Positions 1 through 6,807 of a stretch of 11,456 bases of DNA are shown piece by piece. The position numbers and the translations under genes were made by a program. Under the pieces are notes generated by a model. It made no database searches. It saw only the letters and a program-made list of their open reading frames with translations, and was not told where the DNA came from. The stretch spans positions 69,778-81,233 of the forward strand of contig WVZH01000491.1 of the NCBI GenBank assembly GCA_011772595.1. The letters are read 5' to 3'. Within the stretch, counting starts at the first letter, position 1. Each line of letters starts with the position of its first letter. This DNA comes from Anaerolineales bacterium (GTDB lineage: Bacteria > Chloroflexota > Anaerolineae > Anaerolineales > E44-bin32).

Positions 1-87
1 AGCGATTGGGAAGCTTCGAGCTTCCGGGTTACCTGGAGGATTGCACTTGCCTTCTCGGCCCCCTCGTCGCACAATGGGCAAGCTTAG
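1..87 (+). CDS. Possible 3' end of an upstream gene (28 codons visible)
   Basis: Reading frame 1 is open from the window edge to a TAG at 85-87, giving a 28-residue tail that ends in SSHNGQA. The stop overlaps the AGGAGG ribosome binding site (86-91) of the next gene, an arrangement typical of genes inside one operon. Nothing in the tail identifies a family. The other two forward frames are also open across this short stretch, so the call rests mainly on the stop/Shine-Dalgarno overlap. If real, the permease pair downstream would be co-transcribed with this gene. Confidence 0.3.
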   Translation, partial: SDWEASSFRVTWRIALAFSAPSSHNGQA

Positions 88-95
88 GAGGTTCG

Positions 96-632
96 ATGCC
101 CAAATGGAAACCCGATCGCACGACGCTCTTCTTGATAGGTGTGACCATCGTCTTGGCAGTTCTGGCATGGACACGCGGAGGTGCGTTGACGGCCTGGGAG
201 GGAGTCAAGGCTGGAGGACTCGAATTGTGGAGGGTCACACCTCTCCTGCTCGCCGCGTTCCTTGTAGCCGGCCTGACTCAGGTCTTGGTCTCACGCCAGC
301 TGGTGGAACAATGGCTGGGATCGAGCGCAGGATGGCGTGGGATCCTGCTGGCGTGTTTAGGCGGCGCACTCATCCCAGGTGGACCCTTCGTCTACTACCC
401 TATCGCCGGGGCACTGTTTCACTCAGGCGCTGGACTCGGCGTACTGATGGCGTTCGTCACAGCCAAAAACCTGTGGTCGATCTCGCGCCTGCCGTACGAG
501 TTTGCCCTGCTCGGATCCGATCTCACGTTGATCCGCTATGGACTGACGCTAGTGGTCCCGCCGCTGATCGGTTTTCTAGCCGAGACGCTTTTTGGTCGGC
601 ATATCCATACTATCCGTGAGGCAATGCGATGA
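96..632 (+). CDS. Half-size membrane permease, first of a coupled pair (ArsP/DUF318-like)
   Basis: A 178-residue, very hydrophobic protein with about five membrane segments (roughly residues 10-25, 48-65, 81-105, 110-128 and 143-165). The conserved core is PGGP at 94-97, then a GAGLG turn near 111-115 and an IRYG...PPLIG segment near 146-159. The overall look matches the predicted permeases grouped with ArsP (PF03773), which probably export a small anion or metalloid species; the substrate cannot be read from sequence. I chose the ATG at 96 because AGGAGG lies at 86-91; the frame stays open upstream to a TTG at 6, but that has no ribosome site. Its stop overlaps the next gene's ATG by four bases. 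The next protein is homologous over its full length, so the two probably form one transporter as a heterodimer. Confidence 0.65.
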   Translation: MPKWKPDRTTLFLIGVTIVLAVLAWTRGGALTAWEGVKAGGLELWRVTPLLLAAFLVAGLTQVLVSRQLVEQWLGSSAGWRGILLACLGGALIPGGPFVYYPIAGALFHSGAGLGVLMAFVTAKNLWSISRLPYEFALLGSDLTLIRYGLTLVVPPLIGFLAETLFGRHIHTIREAMR

Positions 633-1117
633 CCGAATCGACGGTCATCATGGTCGTGCTGGCATTGGGAATGTGGTTCTACGCCCGGCGTCGTGGCGAC
701 GACATCGCCAGGCGCGGCGTGACGTTAGGCTGGCGTACATTGATACGCACGTTGCCGCTCTTGGTCATTGCCTTTTTAATCGTAGGCTATATAAAAGTGC
801 TCGCGCCGCAGGAGTTGGTACGCGCCTGGATCGGGCCTGAATCCGGGGTGCGCGGCGTGTTGATCGGTGCCGGCGCAGGTATGCTGCTCCCCGGCGGACC
901 CTATGTCGTCTTCCCGCTCATTGCCGCTCTTTACCGGACCGGGGCCGGCCTCGGTCCAACGCTGGCCATGATCACCTCCTGGTCCTCCCTAGCGTTGTTG
1001 ACCGTCTCTTTCGAATTACCCTTCCTGGGATGGCGTTTCACCATGATACGCTTCGGATTGGGATTGCTCATCCCGCCACTGATCGGCCTCACAGGGGCCT
1101 TGCTATTCGGAGGCTGA
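629..1117 (+). CDS. Half-size membrane permease, second of a coupled pair (ArsP/DUF318-like)
   Basis: A 162-residue membrane protein homologous to its upstream neighbour. It repeats the LPLL...AFL segment (42-50), the RGVLIG stretch before PGGP (88-91), the GAGLG turn (105-109), the F-E-L/LG region (128-134) and IRFG...PPLIG (140-153). In the region from just before PGGP to the C-terminus I count about 34 identities in some 83 aligned positions. The start codon sits in an ATGA overlap with the previous stop, indicating translational coupling and roughly equal synthesis. Full-length members of such permease families often carry two homologous halves in one chain; here the halves are separate genes. 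The substrate is unknown. No clear terminator follows. Confidence 0.65.
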   Translation: MTESTVIMVVLALGMWFYARRRGDDIARRGVTLGWRTLIRTLPLLVIAFLIVGYIKVLAPQELVRAWIGPESGVRGVLIGAGAGMLLPGGPYVVFPLIAALYRTGAGLGPTLAMITSWSSLALLTVSFELPFLGWRFTMIRFGLGLLIPPLIGLTGALLFGG

Positions 1118-1507
1118 AAGCATCACTCAAACGCTCCCGAAGCCGATTCCAAAACAATAGCCAAGACACAGCCCCACGCTGTGAATGTCGCATCTCTACA
1201 TTCTGCAAGCTCAGAACCGTGCGAAAAATGAGACAGAAGCTTGAGGTTGTCATTCAATCGCAAGTGGATTTCTTCGACTGAATTACTTCCAAATGCGGTA
1301 TTATTTACCCAGATTACAAGAGGAAATTGTACGAGAGGATCGCAAGAATCGTCTCAAGATCCTGCTAGCCTTGATCATCGTTCTACCGCAGGATGCAAAC
1401 AAGCTTTCTTCAAGGATCCCTGAATGCTTCTTGGGGACGAGCAAACAGCAAGAGAACCTCACGAACACGAAGGATATGGAAAGAAATCTCCTCGAAAAGG
1501 ATTGATA
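1118..1507. other. 390-base intergenic gap before the DUF3105 gene
   Basis: No gene I can support. A short hairpin (CACAGC, five-base loop, GCTGTG; 1167-1183) lacks a T-run and is a weak terminator candidate for the permease pair. A TATTAT hexamer at 1299-1304 resembles a -10 box, but no -35 box sits at proper spacing. A 70-codon open frame (1293-1505) ends two bases before the DUF3105 start codon; its translation is charged, resembles nothing I know, and has no ribosome binding site. The promoter of the DUF3105 gene is presumably in this gap. Confidence 0.6.
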
Positions 1508-2098
1508 ATGGCCCAACCGACGAAACGTGAAATCCGGCGTAAGCAACGAAACCGTCAGCGTATCCTCAGAATCGCACCCTTTGTGGTTATTGGTGCGCTC
1601 ACACTTGGAATTCTGGCGATTGTGGTATGGAACGCTGCGAAACCGCCTGCCGGAGAAGCTTTCGCGATTCTCCCTGCAGATCATGTCCAGGATGGCTTTG
1701 ATCCTGGCTCATATAACACTGACCCGCCAACCTCCGGACCGCACTATGCCGAGAGCCTTCAGGCCGGTTTCTACCACGATGCGGATGTGGCGGCTATGCC
1801 GCCCTATCCTGTAGGATACCTCGTGCACAATCTAGAGCATGGCTACGTCATCTTCTGGTACAACTGCGCAGCCCTGCCGGAAGGTGCGGATTGCGACAGC
1901 TTGAAATCTGAGATCCAGAGAGTGATGGATCGATTCGATGGTGTCAAGCTCATCGCTTTTCCTTGGGAGACGATCTCCGAACCCGTCGTCCTCACTTCAT
2001 GGGGGCGAATGCTGCGCATGTCAACCTTCGATCCTGATGCCGCCATCAATTTTGTGACTCGCAACCGCAATCGCGCCCCGGAACCACAAGCTCCTTAG
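1508..2098 (+). CDS. DUF3105 family membrane-anchored protein
   Basis: A 196-residue protein. A strongly basic N-terminus (residues 6-21) precedes a single membrane helix (about 22-41), so the remainder should face outside. The exported part carries the DUF3105 (PF11303) hallmarks: YNTDPPTSGPHY at 69-80, then HNLEHGYVIFWY at 107-118 and a late TSWGRML segment. The conserved histidines (79, 107, 111), Glu110 and two cysteines (120 and 129) could bind a metal, but the family has no established biochemical function. I chose ATG 1508 because AAGGA lies six bases upstream (1497-1501); the frame remains open to 1424 without a ribosome site. It converges on the DUF3179 gene with a shared hairpin between them. 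Confidence 0.85.
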   Translation: MAQPTKREIRRKQRNRQRILRIAPFVVIGALTLGILAIVVWNAAKPPAGEAFAILPADHVQDGFDPGSYNTDPPTSGPHYAESLQAGFYHDADVAAMPPYPVGYLVHNLEHGYVIFWYNCAALPEGADCDSLKSEIQRVMDRFDGVKLIAFPWETISEPVVLTSWGRMLRMSTFDPDAAINFVTRNRNRAPEPQAP

Positions 2099-2119
2099 AA
2101 GTCACCGCTTCGTTAAAGT

Positions 2120-2151
2120 AAAGTGCGACCCTTGAATATGGGTCGCACTTT
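2120..2151. terminator. Bidirectional hairpin terminator between convergent genes
   Basis: A perfect 12-bp stem (AAAGTGCGACCC and its complement) encloses an eight-base loop. It starts 21 bases after the DUF3105 stop and lies 43 bases beyond the 3' end of the minus-strand DUF3179 gene. The stem has a GC-rich core with AAA/TTT at its ends, so each strand reads into T residues, which suits termination from both sides. Confidence 0.8.
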
Positions 2152-2194
2152 GCTGCGCACCGGCATTGTTGGAAGAATCCACGCGGGTGAAAGA

Positions 2195-3475
2195 CTACGA
2201 AGACGGAGACCAGACCACCGTACTGGGTCTGAATGCCGCCCAGGCAAACCAGAAGTGCTCACCGGACGTGATACGCTCCAGCTTGCGACCGGCTAGCGGT
2301 CCCTCAACCGCCTCACCCAGGATGTTCCACAGGCTCCCAGTTTGCTCATCTTCGAAACCCCCATCGACGGCCCTGAATGAAAGGACTTGATCGTCGAGCT
2401 GGCGGGAGAAGACACCCGTGGAGCCCGTTTCACGCCCGGAGTTACCGAAGGTCGATTTTGTGCCCTCTTTCCACCACACCACGAGTGATTGACCAGAGAT
2501 TTCGTCGTTCACAACCAGGACCTCACTCAGGGTGCTGAAAGGATAAGCCATGTCGATTTCGTCGAACTGGATCGCGACGACGCGCTCCATCGGCGGAAGC
2601 CGCTCATTATCCCCCGTCACCGGGAAATAGGGAGAGCTGTTGATGCTGTCGTAGCCGGCGTAAGGATTCTGTCCGTAGGGGCGAACGTGGCCGGTTTCTC
2701 GCGAAAGCACCTTCCCGTCTGGATGGTTAACCTTGAAATCGCTCCAGGCGATGATCTGAGAAGGGAGAAACTCCAATTGAGTTCCGGTCAACTCGCCGAC
2801 GATCGCCTCACCAGTAAACTGTTGCCACCAGGACCGGGTCTGCCGGTCGTACATGACAAGGTCGGAGTTGCGCAGGTTACCCGTCGTGCCGAAATCCAAT
2901 ACCGTACCATCCGCTATCACGCGGTTGAAGGCGATCGTGGCATTGCACAACGGGCAGAAGGTCAAAGAAACTTGAGCACCACCGACTTCATCGTTGACGA
3001 TTTCGTGATAGATCAGGATCGTCAACGGGTAGGCGCGTGCGTCGCCCTGCCACTCGAAGAACATCACCGGCCACTCGTCTTGCAGCCACGCATCAGCATC
3101 CGCCACGCTCTCGAAGACGGGATTATCGATCGCCGGAATGCCATCGGGCGGTGGACCTCCAGAAAAGATCTCACTGTAATCGACACTATGCTTGCTAAAA
3201 TCCGTGTCCGGCCAGTACCTGGGATTAAACCGAATATTGACATTGGCGAACGGATCGTCGCTGTCCGCACCTCCCAAAGAGTCGGGATCCGAGTCTGAAG
3301 CCACCTCGCCCTCCGAAACCTGGGATCCGCTCTCACCCGTGTCGGGCAGTGAGGCTGTGACACTCGGATCGAGATCCGGAGTCGATCCATCCGAGACGGC
3401 CGAGGCACAAGCGCTAAGGATCAGGCTGAGCGCACCGACCAAGATGAGCGGTCTAACTCGTATTCTCTTTAGCAT
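2195..3475 (-). CDS. DUF3179 domain lipoprotein
   Basis: A 426-residue protein exported as a lipoprotein: basic N-terminus, hydrophobic stretch (about 9-22), lipobox LSAC with the lipidated cysteine at 23. Residues 24-75 form an acidic, Ser/Asp/Gly-rich linker. The rest matches DUF3179 (PF11376), including the ARAYPL...YHEIVND segment (146-162) and FCPLCN with a CxxC motif at 174-177, then the long WWQQF, SRETGH and YAGYD regions. The family's function is not established; the CxxC suggests redox or metal chemistry. I prefer the ATG at 3475, since GAGAGGG lies about eight bases upstream; an in-frame ATG at 3496 has no ribosome site. It lies 87 bases downstream of the TlpA-like gene on the same strand, so it is probably the last gene of that operon. 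Confidence 0.88.
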   Translation of the reverse strand: MLKRIRVRPLILVGALSLILSACASAVSDGSTPDLDPSVTASLPDTGESGSQVSEGEVASDSDPDSLGGADSDDPFANVNIRFNPRYWPDTDFSKHSVDYSEIFSGGPPPDGIPAIDNPVFESVADADAWLQDEWPVMFFEWQGDARAYPLTILIYHEIVNDEVGGAQVSLTFCPLCNATIAFNRVIADGTVLDFGTTGNLRNSDLVMYDRQTRSWWQQFTGEAIVGELTGTQLEFLPSQIIAWSDFKVNHPDGKVLSRETGHVRPYGQNPYAGYDSINSSPYFPVTGDNERLPPMERVVAIQFDEIDMAYPFSTLSEVLVVNDEISGQSLVVWWKEGTKSTFGNSGRETGSTGVFSRQLDDQVLSFRAVDGGFEDEQTGSLWNILGEAVEGPLAGRKLERITSGEHFWFAWAAFRPSTVVWSPSS

Positions 3476-3516
3476 TGGTTCTACCCTCTCTTTCATTAAA
3501 TCAACATACCAACCTG

Positions 3517-3537
3517 CTGATTACTGACTACTGATAG
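3517..3537. repeat. Three degenerate heptamer repeats (CTGATTA-like)
   Basis: Three adjacent seven-base units, CTGATTA, CTGACTA and CTGATAG, lie in the 87-base gap between the TlpA-like and DUF3179 genes. Each differs from the first by one or two bases. No function can be assigned; the array may be a remnant of a longer one. Confidence 0.6.
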
Positions 3538-3562
3538 TTCAAGCCCACAGACGATCGATCGC

Positions 3563-4150
3563 TCAGGGTCCCACCCCAATCTGCGCTAGATTCTCGTCGA
3601 TCTGACCCTCCGTCATCACCCCGATATGTTGCACCTGGATGACGCCATCGGCGTCGACAAAAAAGCTGGAAGGATAGCTGCGATTGCGATAGAGCTTTTG
3701 CACCTTGGCGCCCGGGTCGAGTAGCAGCGGGAAAGTCAAACCAAGTTCATCACGAAAGCTTTCAACATCGCCTGCCGGCTCGTCGAAATCCACCGCCAAT
3801 ACCACCAGCCCGTCGTCCTTATATCTCTCATATCGCGACTGGATAGCTGGCATCTCCAGCCGGCACGGTCCGCACCAGGTGGCCCAAAAGTTAATCAGAA
3901 CCGGCTGGCCGTGGAAATCGCTCAAGCTCACTTCTTCGCCTTGGAGATCGAATAAGGTGAAATCCGGCGCCAGGGCACCCATCGCGGGCGCAATCTCAAG
4001 CCCAGCAGTATCGCTTCCTAAGCCCGGCGATTGTGCTGGCTCAAGATCGGAAAAGTCCCTCAGACTGAATCCCGCCAACGCCACCACTGCCACCACAACA
4101 ACGATCAAGAATTTTTTCCAATCCGACGTCAATGTAATTCTCTCTCGCAT
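3563..4150 (-). CDS. TlpA/ResA-like membrane-anchored thioredoxin
   Basis: A 195-residue protein with one N-terminal membrane helix (about 14-30) and an exported thioredoxin-fold domain of the TlpA/ResA (AhpC/TSA-Redoxin) type. Visible landmarks are APDFTLFDLQG (61-71), INFWATWCGPC with active-site cysteines 93 and 96, LAVDFDE (118-124), and the cis-proline Pro160 in SYPSSFFVD. Such proteins reduce disulfides outside the membrane, for example in cytochrome c maturation or metal-site assembly; the target here is unknown. ATG 4150 is chosen over an adjacent TTG at 4153 because AGGCGG (4157-4162) lies six bases upstream. That site overlaps the ccdA stop codon, so the two are coupled, and CcdA is the expected electron donor. 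Confidence 0.92.
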   Translation of the reverse strand: MRERITLTSDWKKFLIVVVVAVVALAGFSLRDFSDLEPAQSPGLGSDTAGLEIAPAMGALAPDFTLFDLQGEEVSLSDFHGQPVLINFWATWCGPCRLEMPAIQSRYERYKDDGLVVLAVDFDEPAGDVESFRDELGLTFPLLLDPGAKVQKLYRNRSYPSSFFVDADGVIQVQHIGVMTEGQIDENLAQIGVGP

Positions 4151-4160
4151 CAATCACCGC

Positions 4161-4880
4161 CTAAATACCAAAGTCCACAAAGAAACCAAAGCTGGCCAGT
4201 CGCTCCAACGTCCCGGTGAAAAGCATGACGCCCACAATCACCATGACGACGCCCGTTGCGAGCGATAGATACCTGATCGCCCGGCTGTGCTTCTGTAACA
4301 ATTCCGTCACCCGACCAAGGCCGAGGGCAGCCAGCAGGAAGGGGATTGCCAGACCAGCCGAGTAGGCGCTCAGTAAGATCACGCCCTGTCCCACCTCAGC
4401 TCCATTCAACGCCAGCGTCAACACCGCCCCTAACACAGGACCTACGCACGGTGCCCAGCCGGCGGAGAAGAACACACCCATAAGGCCGGAGGATAGGTAA
4501 TCCGACTTCTTCGGTTGCACTTGCTTGCGTGTGTCGTAATCCAGGAACGGGATGTTGATCAATCCTAGGGTATGCAAACCGAAAATAACAACGATAATCC
4601 CGCCAATGCGAGCGATCCACTCACGCAGATCAAACAGTAGCACACCAACAGCCGATGCCGCCGCTCCAAGGGCTACGAACACCACACTGAAACCGACGAC
4701 AAACGCTAGTCCGTGCGAAAAAGTACCCCAGCGGTTCTCTACGGTGACACCACTCGGCGTCACTGAGCGACCACCGAGGTATCCGATGTAAGCCGGGACA
4801 AGTGCCAGTACACAAGGTGAGAGGAAGGACGCTAATCCGGCCAATAGCGCCAATCCTACAGTCACATTATTGGGATCCAT
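4161..4880 (-). CDS. ccdA: CcdA-type thiol:disulfide interchange membrane protein
   Basis: A 239-residue polytopic membrane protein with about six helices. The two motifs holding the redox cysteines are intact: SFLSPCVLALVPAY (Cys23) in helix 1 and AGWAPCVGPVLGA (Cys145) in the matching helix of the second half. The length fits the CcdA/short DsbD-beta family. It passes reducing equivalents from cytoplasmic thioredoxin to exported thioredoxin-like proteins, and the next gene encodes such a partner. GAGGAGG sits just upstream of ATG 4880, which fixes the start. The stop overlaps the ribosome site of the TlpA-like gene. It is the first gene of a likely ccdA-tlpA-DUF3179 operon. No cytochrome c maturation genes are in view, so that role is not shown. 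Confidence 0.92.
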   Translation of the reverse strand: MDPNNVTVGLALLAGLASFLSPCVLALVPAYIGYLGGRSVTPSGVTVENRWGTFSHGLAFVVGFSVVFVALGAAASAVGVLLFDLREWIARIGGIIVVIFGLHTLGLINIPFLDYDTRKQVQPKKSDYLSSGLMGVFFSAGWAPCVGPVLGAVLTLALNGAEVGQGVILLSAYSAGLAIPFLLAALGLGRVTELLQKHSRAIRYLSLATGVVMVIVGVMLFTGTLERLASFGFFVDFGI

Positions 4881-4910
4881 GCTACCTCCTCGATGTTCCG
4901 AGTTGTTGAT

Positions 4911-4930
4911 TATTGCACCTTATTGCACTA
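4911..4930. promoter_or_regulatory. Tandem 10-bp direct repeat upstream of ccdA
   Basis: TATTGCACCT is followed directly by TATTGCACTA, 31-50 bases upstream of the ccdA start. Two sites one helical turn apart on the same DNA face are a common operator layout. On the minus strand each copy also contains AATAA, so they could instead overlap a -10 region; TTGCGA further upstream is a possible -35 box. The repeat is certain; its role is inferred. Confidence 0.35.
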
Positions 4931-5007
4931 CCCAATGGATGTCGCAAGCTCGTGATTTCTTACGCCACAATCACCAAAGAGTCATGGTCTCCTCAAGGAG
5001 GAGGATC

Positions 5008-5047
5008 ATAGAGGAGGTTTGTCGCTCGTACAACAAACCTCCTCTAT
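5008..5047. repeat. 15-bp perfect inverted repeat downstream of folE
   Basis: ATAGAGGAGGTTTGT and its exact complement enclose a 10-base loop, about 50 bases past the 3' end of folE. A folE terminator is the obvious reading, but neither strand continues into a T-run. The stem contains AGGAGG, so in RNA a Shine-Dalgarno-like sequence would be locked in duplex, although no start codon lies close behind it. The structure is certain; the function is open. Confidence 0.6.
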
Positions 5048-5097
5048 ATCGGTCTCCGCCGGTAGCAGCTCTTCGCGCAGCTACAAGCAAGCGCAAT

Positions 5098-5745
5098 TTA
5101 TTTACCGATCAAACGATAAAACTCTGATCTTAATTCCCGGTCATGCCGGAATGCACCACGCTGCGCTGTGGTGGTCATGTTTACGCCGTGCTTCTTTACC
5201 CCTCGCAGCGAGGCGCAACTATGTTGCCCGTCGACGACGACCATCACACCTTGCGGACGGATCGCTTCTTCGATCGCTTCTGCGATTTCCTTGGTGAGCC
5301 GTTCCTGCACCTGCAACCGCCGGGCAAACATGTCCACGATGCGCGGGATCTTGCTCAAGCCGACGACCTTCTCACCGGGAAGGTATGCAACGTGCGCCTT
5401 TCCGACAAATGGTAACATATGATGCTCGCACATCGAGTTATATTCAATGTTCGAAACCACCACCATTTCGCCTTCGCCATACTCGACGTCGAACATAGCG
5501 CCGTTGAGGATGGTTTTTACGTCCTGGTTGTAACCTTCCAACAACTCCGCATACATCTTTGCAACGCGGTGAGGCGTCCGCTTCAGTCCGTCGCGCTCAG
5601 GATCCTCGCCCACGTTCTGAAGAATTTGATAGACAGCATCCTCAACAACGGCTTGGGGGTTGAAAACCAGATTTACGGTTTCTTCCACATGCTCTTCATG
5701 ATCAGGATGCCGTCCATTCAAACCTGTTGCGATTCTCTCTAACAT
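5098..5745 (-). CDS. folE: GTP cyclohydrolase I (FolE)
   Basis: A 215-residue protein, normal length for type I enzymes. It converts GTP to 7,8-dihydroneopterin triphosphate in the cytoplasm, the first step toward tetrahydrofolate or other pterins. The zinc ligands are visible: Cys106 and His109 in [10 protein letters not shown] and Cys177 in QHSCASLRG. Also present are the GLSKIPRIV segment (129-137), [11 protein letters not shown] (145-155) and the [12 protein letters not shown] segment (50-61). The N-terminal 30 residues before the first conserved helix are His/Glu-rich and probably variable. GGAGG sits seven bases before ATG 5745. It appears to be a single-gene unit: the gap to ccdA is 217 bases and no other folate gene is in view. 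Confidence 0.96.
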   Translation of the reverse strand: MLERIATGLNGRHPDHEEHVEETVNLVFNPQAVVEDAVYQILQNVGEDPERDGLKRTPHRVAKMYAELLEGYNQDVKTILNGAMFDVEYGEGEMVVVSNIEYNSMCEHHMLPFVGKAHVAYLPGEKVVGLSKIPRIVDMFARRLQVQERLTKEIAEAIEEAIRPQGVMVVVDGQHSCASLRGVKKHGVNMTTTAQRGAFRHDRELRSEFYRLIGK

Positions 5746-6115
5746 CTTCCTACCTCCAACTTCGTCTAACTACGAATTCCTATCATTCTTCATCAATGAT
5801 TACTTTTTGTTCTCTCAGCACGCGATCCACCCAACGGTGGGCTCGCTCCTACTTATGGATGCGTTTACCGCGATATTTCTTACGGAGTTGATTTCCCTGT
5901 AATCGAGCAGAGGTGGTTTGGAAAAGCATCTCCCGCCCGAATGTCATCCCGAGCGCAGCGAGTGATCTCGTTCTTCACGCGGCGAAGCTTTCAAAGCATG
6001 GCAGCAAACGCCCACCTTTCTCCAAGACGTAAGGTATACTTCCACGGTAATCTGCAAACACCGAGAGTTCCTCAGAATAAATCTGACCATGCAATAAGAA
6101 CTGAGTGAAGTTGTT
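5746..6115. other. 370-base divergent intergenic region (folE / sigma factor)
   Basis: This gap must hold the promoters of folE (leftward) and of the sigma gene (rightward). I see no convincing -35/-10 pair for either; TATACT at 6035-6040 is a possible rightward -10 box without a good partner. The only recognisable element is a repeat-like fragment at 5941-5970. No gene is supported. Confidence 0.6.
5941..5970. repeat. Fragment resembling a dispersed palindromic (REP-like) repeat
   Basis: The core GTCATCCCGAGCGCAGCGAG followed by TGATCTCG closely resembles a short repeat I recall from intergenic regions of many bacterial genomes, Chloroflexota among them, usually as GTCATYCCGAGCG-AGCGAGG-ATCT. 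Only one copy is in the window, and a TTCTTCACGCGGCGAAGC stretch just after may be a decayed partner. The match is from memory, not from a search. Confidence 0.45.
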
Positions 6116-6763
6116 GTGATCAAGAGAAATGTAAGAAGCAACGCCGAGTGGCTATCTGACCTACGTGCAGCAGGTTCAGTACAAGAGACAGCACTGGAAG
6201 ACCTGCGCGCCGTCGTGCGAAACGCGCTTCCCTATGCGCTTTCGAAATGGATTTCCCCTTCCGACCCACAATTCGACGCTCTGGCGGAAGAAGTCACGCA
6301 GGACACCTTATTGCGTGTGTTGGACAATCTCGACACATTCGAGGGTCGCAGCAAGTTCACGACTTGGGTGCACAAGATCGCAGTGCGCATCGCCCTCACC
6401 GAACTACGGCGCAAACGCTGGCAAGACGTCTCATTGGAAAGCCTGGTCGAAAGCGACGAAGGCATGGGTGTGACGAGCCTCTTACGGGATACCGACGATG
6501 GACCAGAGTTGGCGACCGAGCAAGCGAACCTCGTCCATCGCTTGCAACGCGTTATCGACGAGGAGTTAACCGAGAAACAGCGCACTGCTCTCATCGCCAT
6601 CGGCATTCATGGCATGCCAATGGAAGAGGTAGCGCGCAGGATGGATACGAACCGAAACGCACTATACAAACTCATGCACGACGCTCGACTGCGTTTAAGA
6701 AGCCGCCTAGTCGAAGAAGGTCTCACACCGGAGGACGTACTCCAAGCGTTCGAACCGGGGTAA
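6116..6763 (+). CDS. ECF-type RNA polymerase sigma factor
   Basis: A 215-residue protein with only sigma regions 2 and 4. Region 2 spans about 54-101: ALAEEVTQDTLLRVL, then FEGRSKFTTWVHKIA, which matches the conserved core-binding and -10 recognition segments, and the basic ELRRKRW. An acidic linker (about 112-135) follows. Region 4 (about 140-200) has LTEKQRTAL and the helix-turn-helix MPMEEVARRMDTNRNALYKL. It would direct RNA polymerase to a small regulon, often including its own gene. The start is a GTG with a weak upstream GAGTGAAG; no in-frame ATG lies near it. The next gene begins 44 bases downstream and looks like its anti-sigma factor. The inducing signal is not evident from context. 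Confidence 0.9.
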   Translation: MIKRNVRSNAEWLSDLRAAGSVQETALEDLRAVVRNALPYALSKWISPSDPQFDALAEEVTQDTLLRVLDNLDTFEGRSKFTTWVHKIAVRIALTELRRKRWQDVSLESLVESDEGMGVTSLLRDTDDGPELATEQANLVHRLQRVIDEELTEKQRTALIAIGIHGMPMEEVARRMDTNRNALYKLMHDARLRLRSRLVEEGLTPEDVLQAFEPG

Positions 6764-6807
6764 GAAATACGTGCGCCAGCATGTCTAACAAGGTTGAGCG
6801 GAGGAAT

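Noticed and set aside
1293..1505. 70-codon + strand open frame ending two bases before the DUF3105 start
   Set aside because: No ribosome binding site before its ATG, no family resemblance, and its composition looks like translated spacer. The nearby stop is not enough to call a gene.
2489..3298. Long + strand open frame (269 codons) opposite the DUF3179 gene
   Set aside because: It is an antisense shadow of a well-supported gene with a lipobox and family motifs. The translated product has no recognisable domain or ribosome site.
4981..5047. CRISPR-like or phage attachment-like repeat suggested by recurring GGAGGAGG/CCTCCTC stretches
   Set aside because: The recurrence is explained by one palindrome and adjacent purine runs; there are no regularly spaced repeats with unique spacers and no integrase nearby.
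6017..6040. Possible promoter for the sigma gene (TATACT at 6035-6040)
   Set aside because: No -35 box is found at 16-18 bases. The hexamer alone is too common to call.
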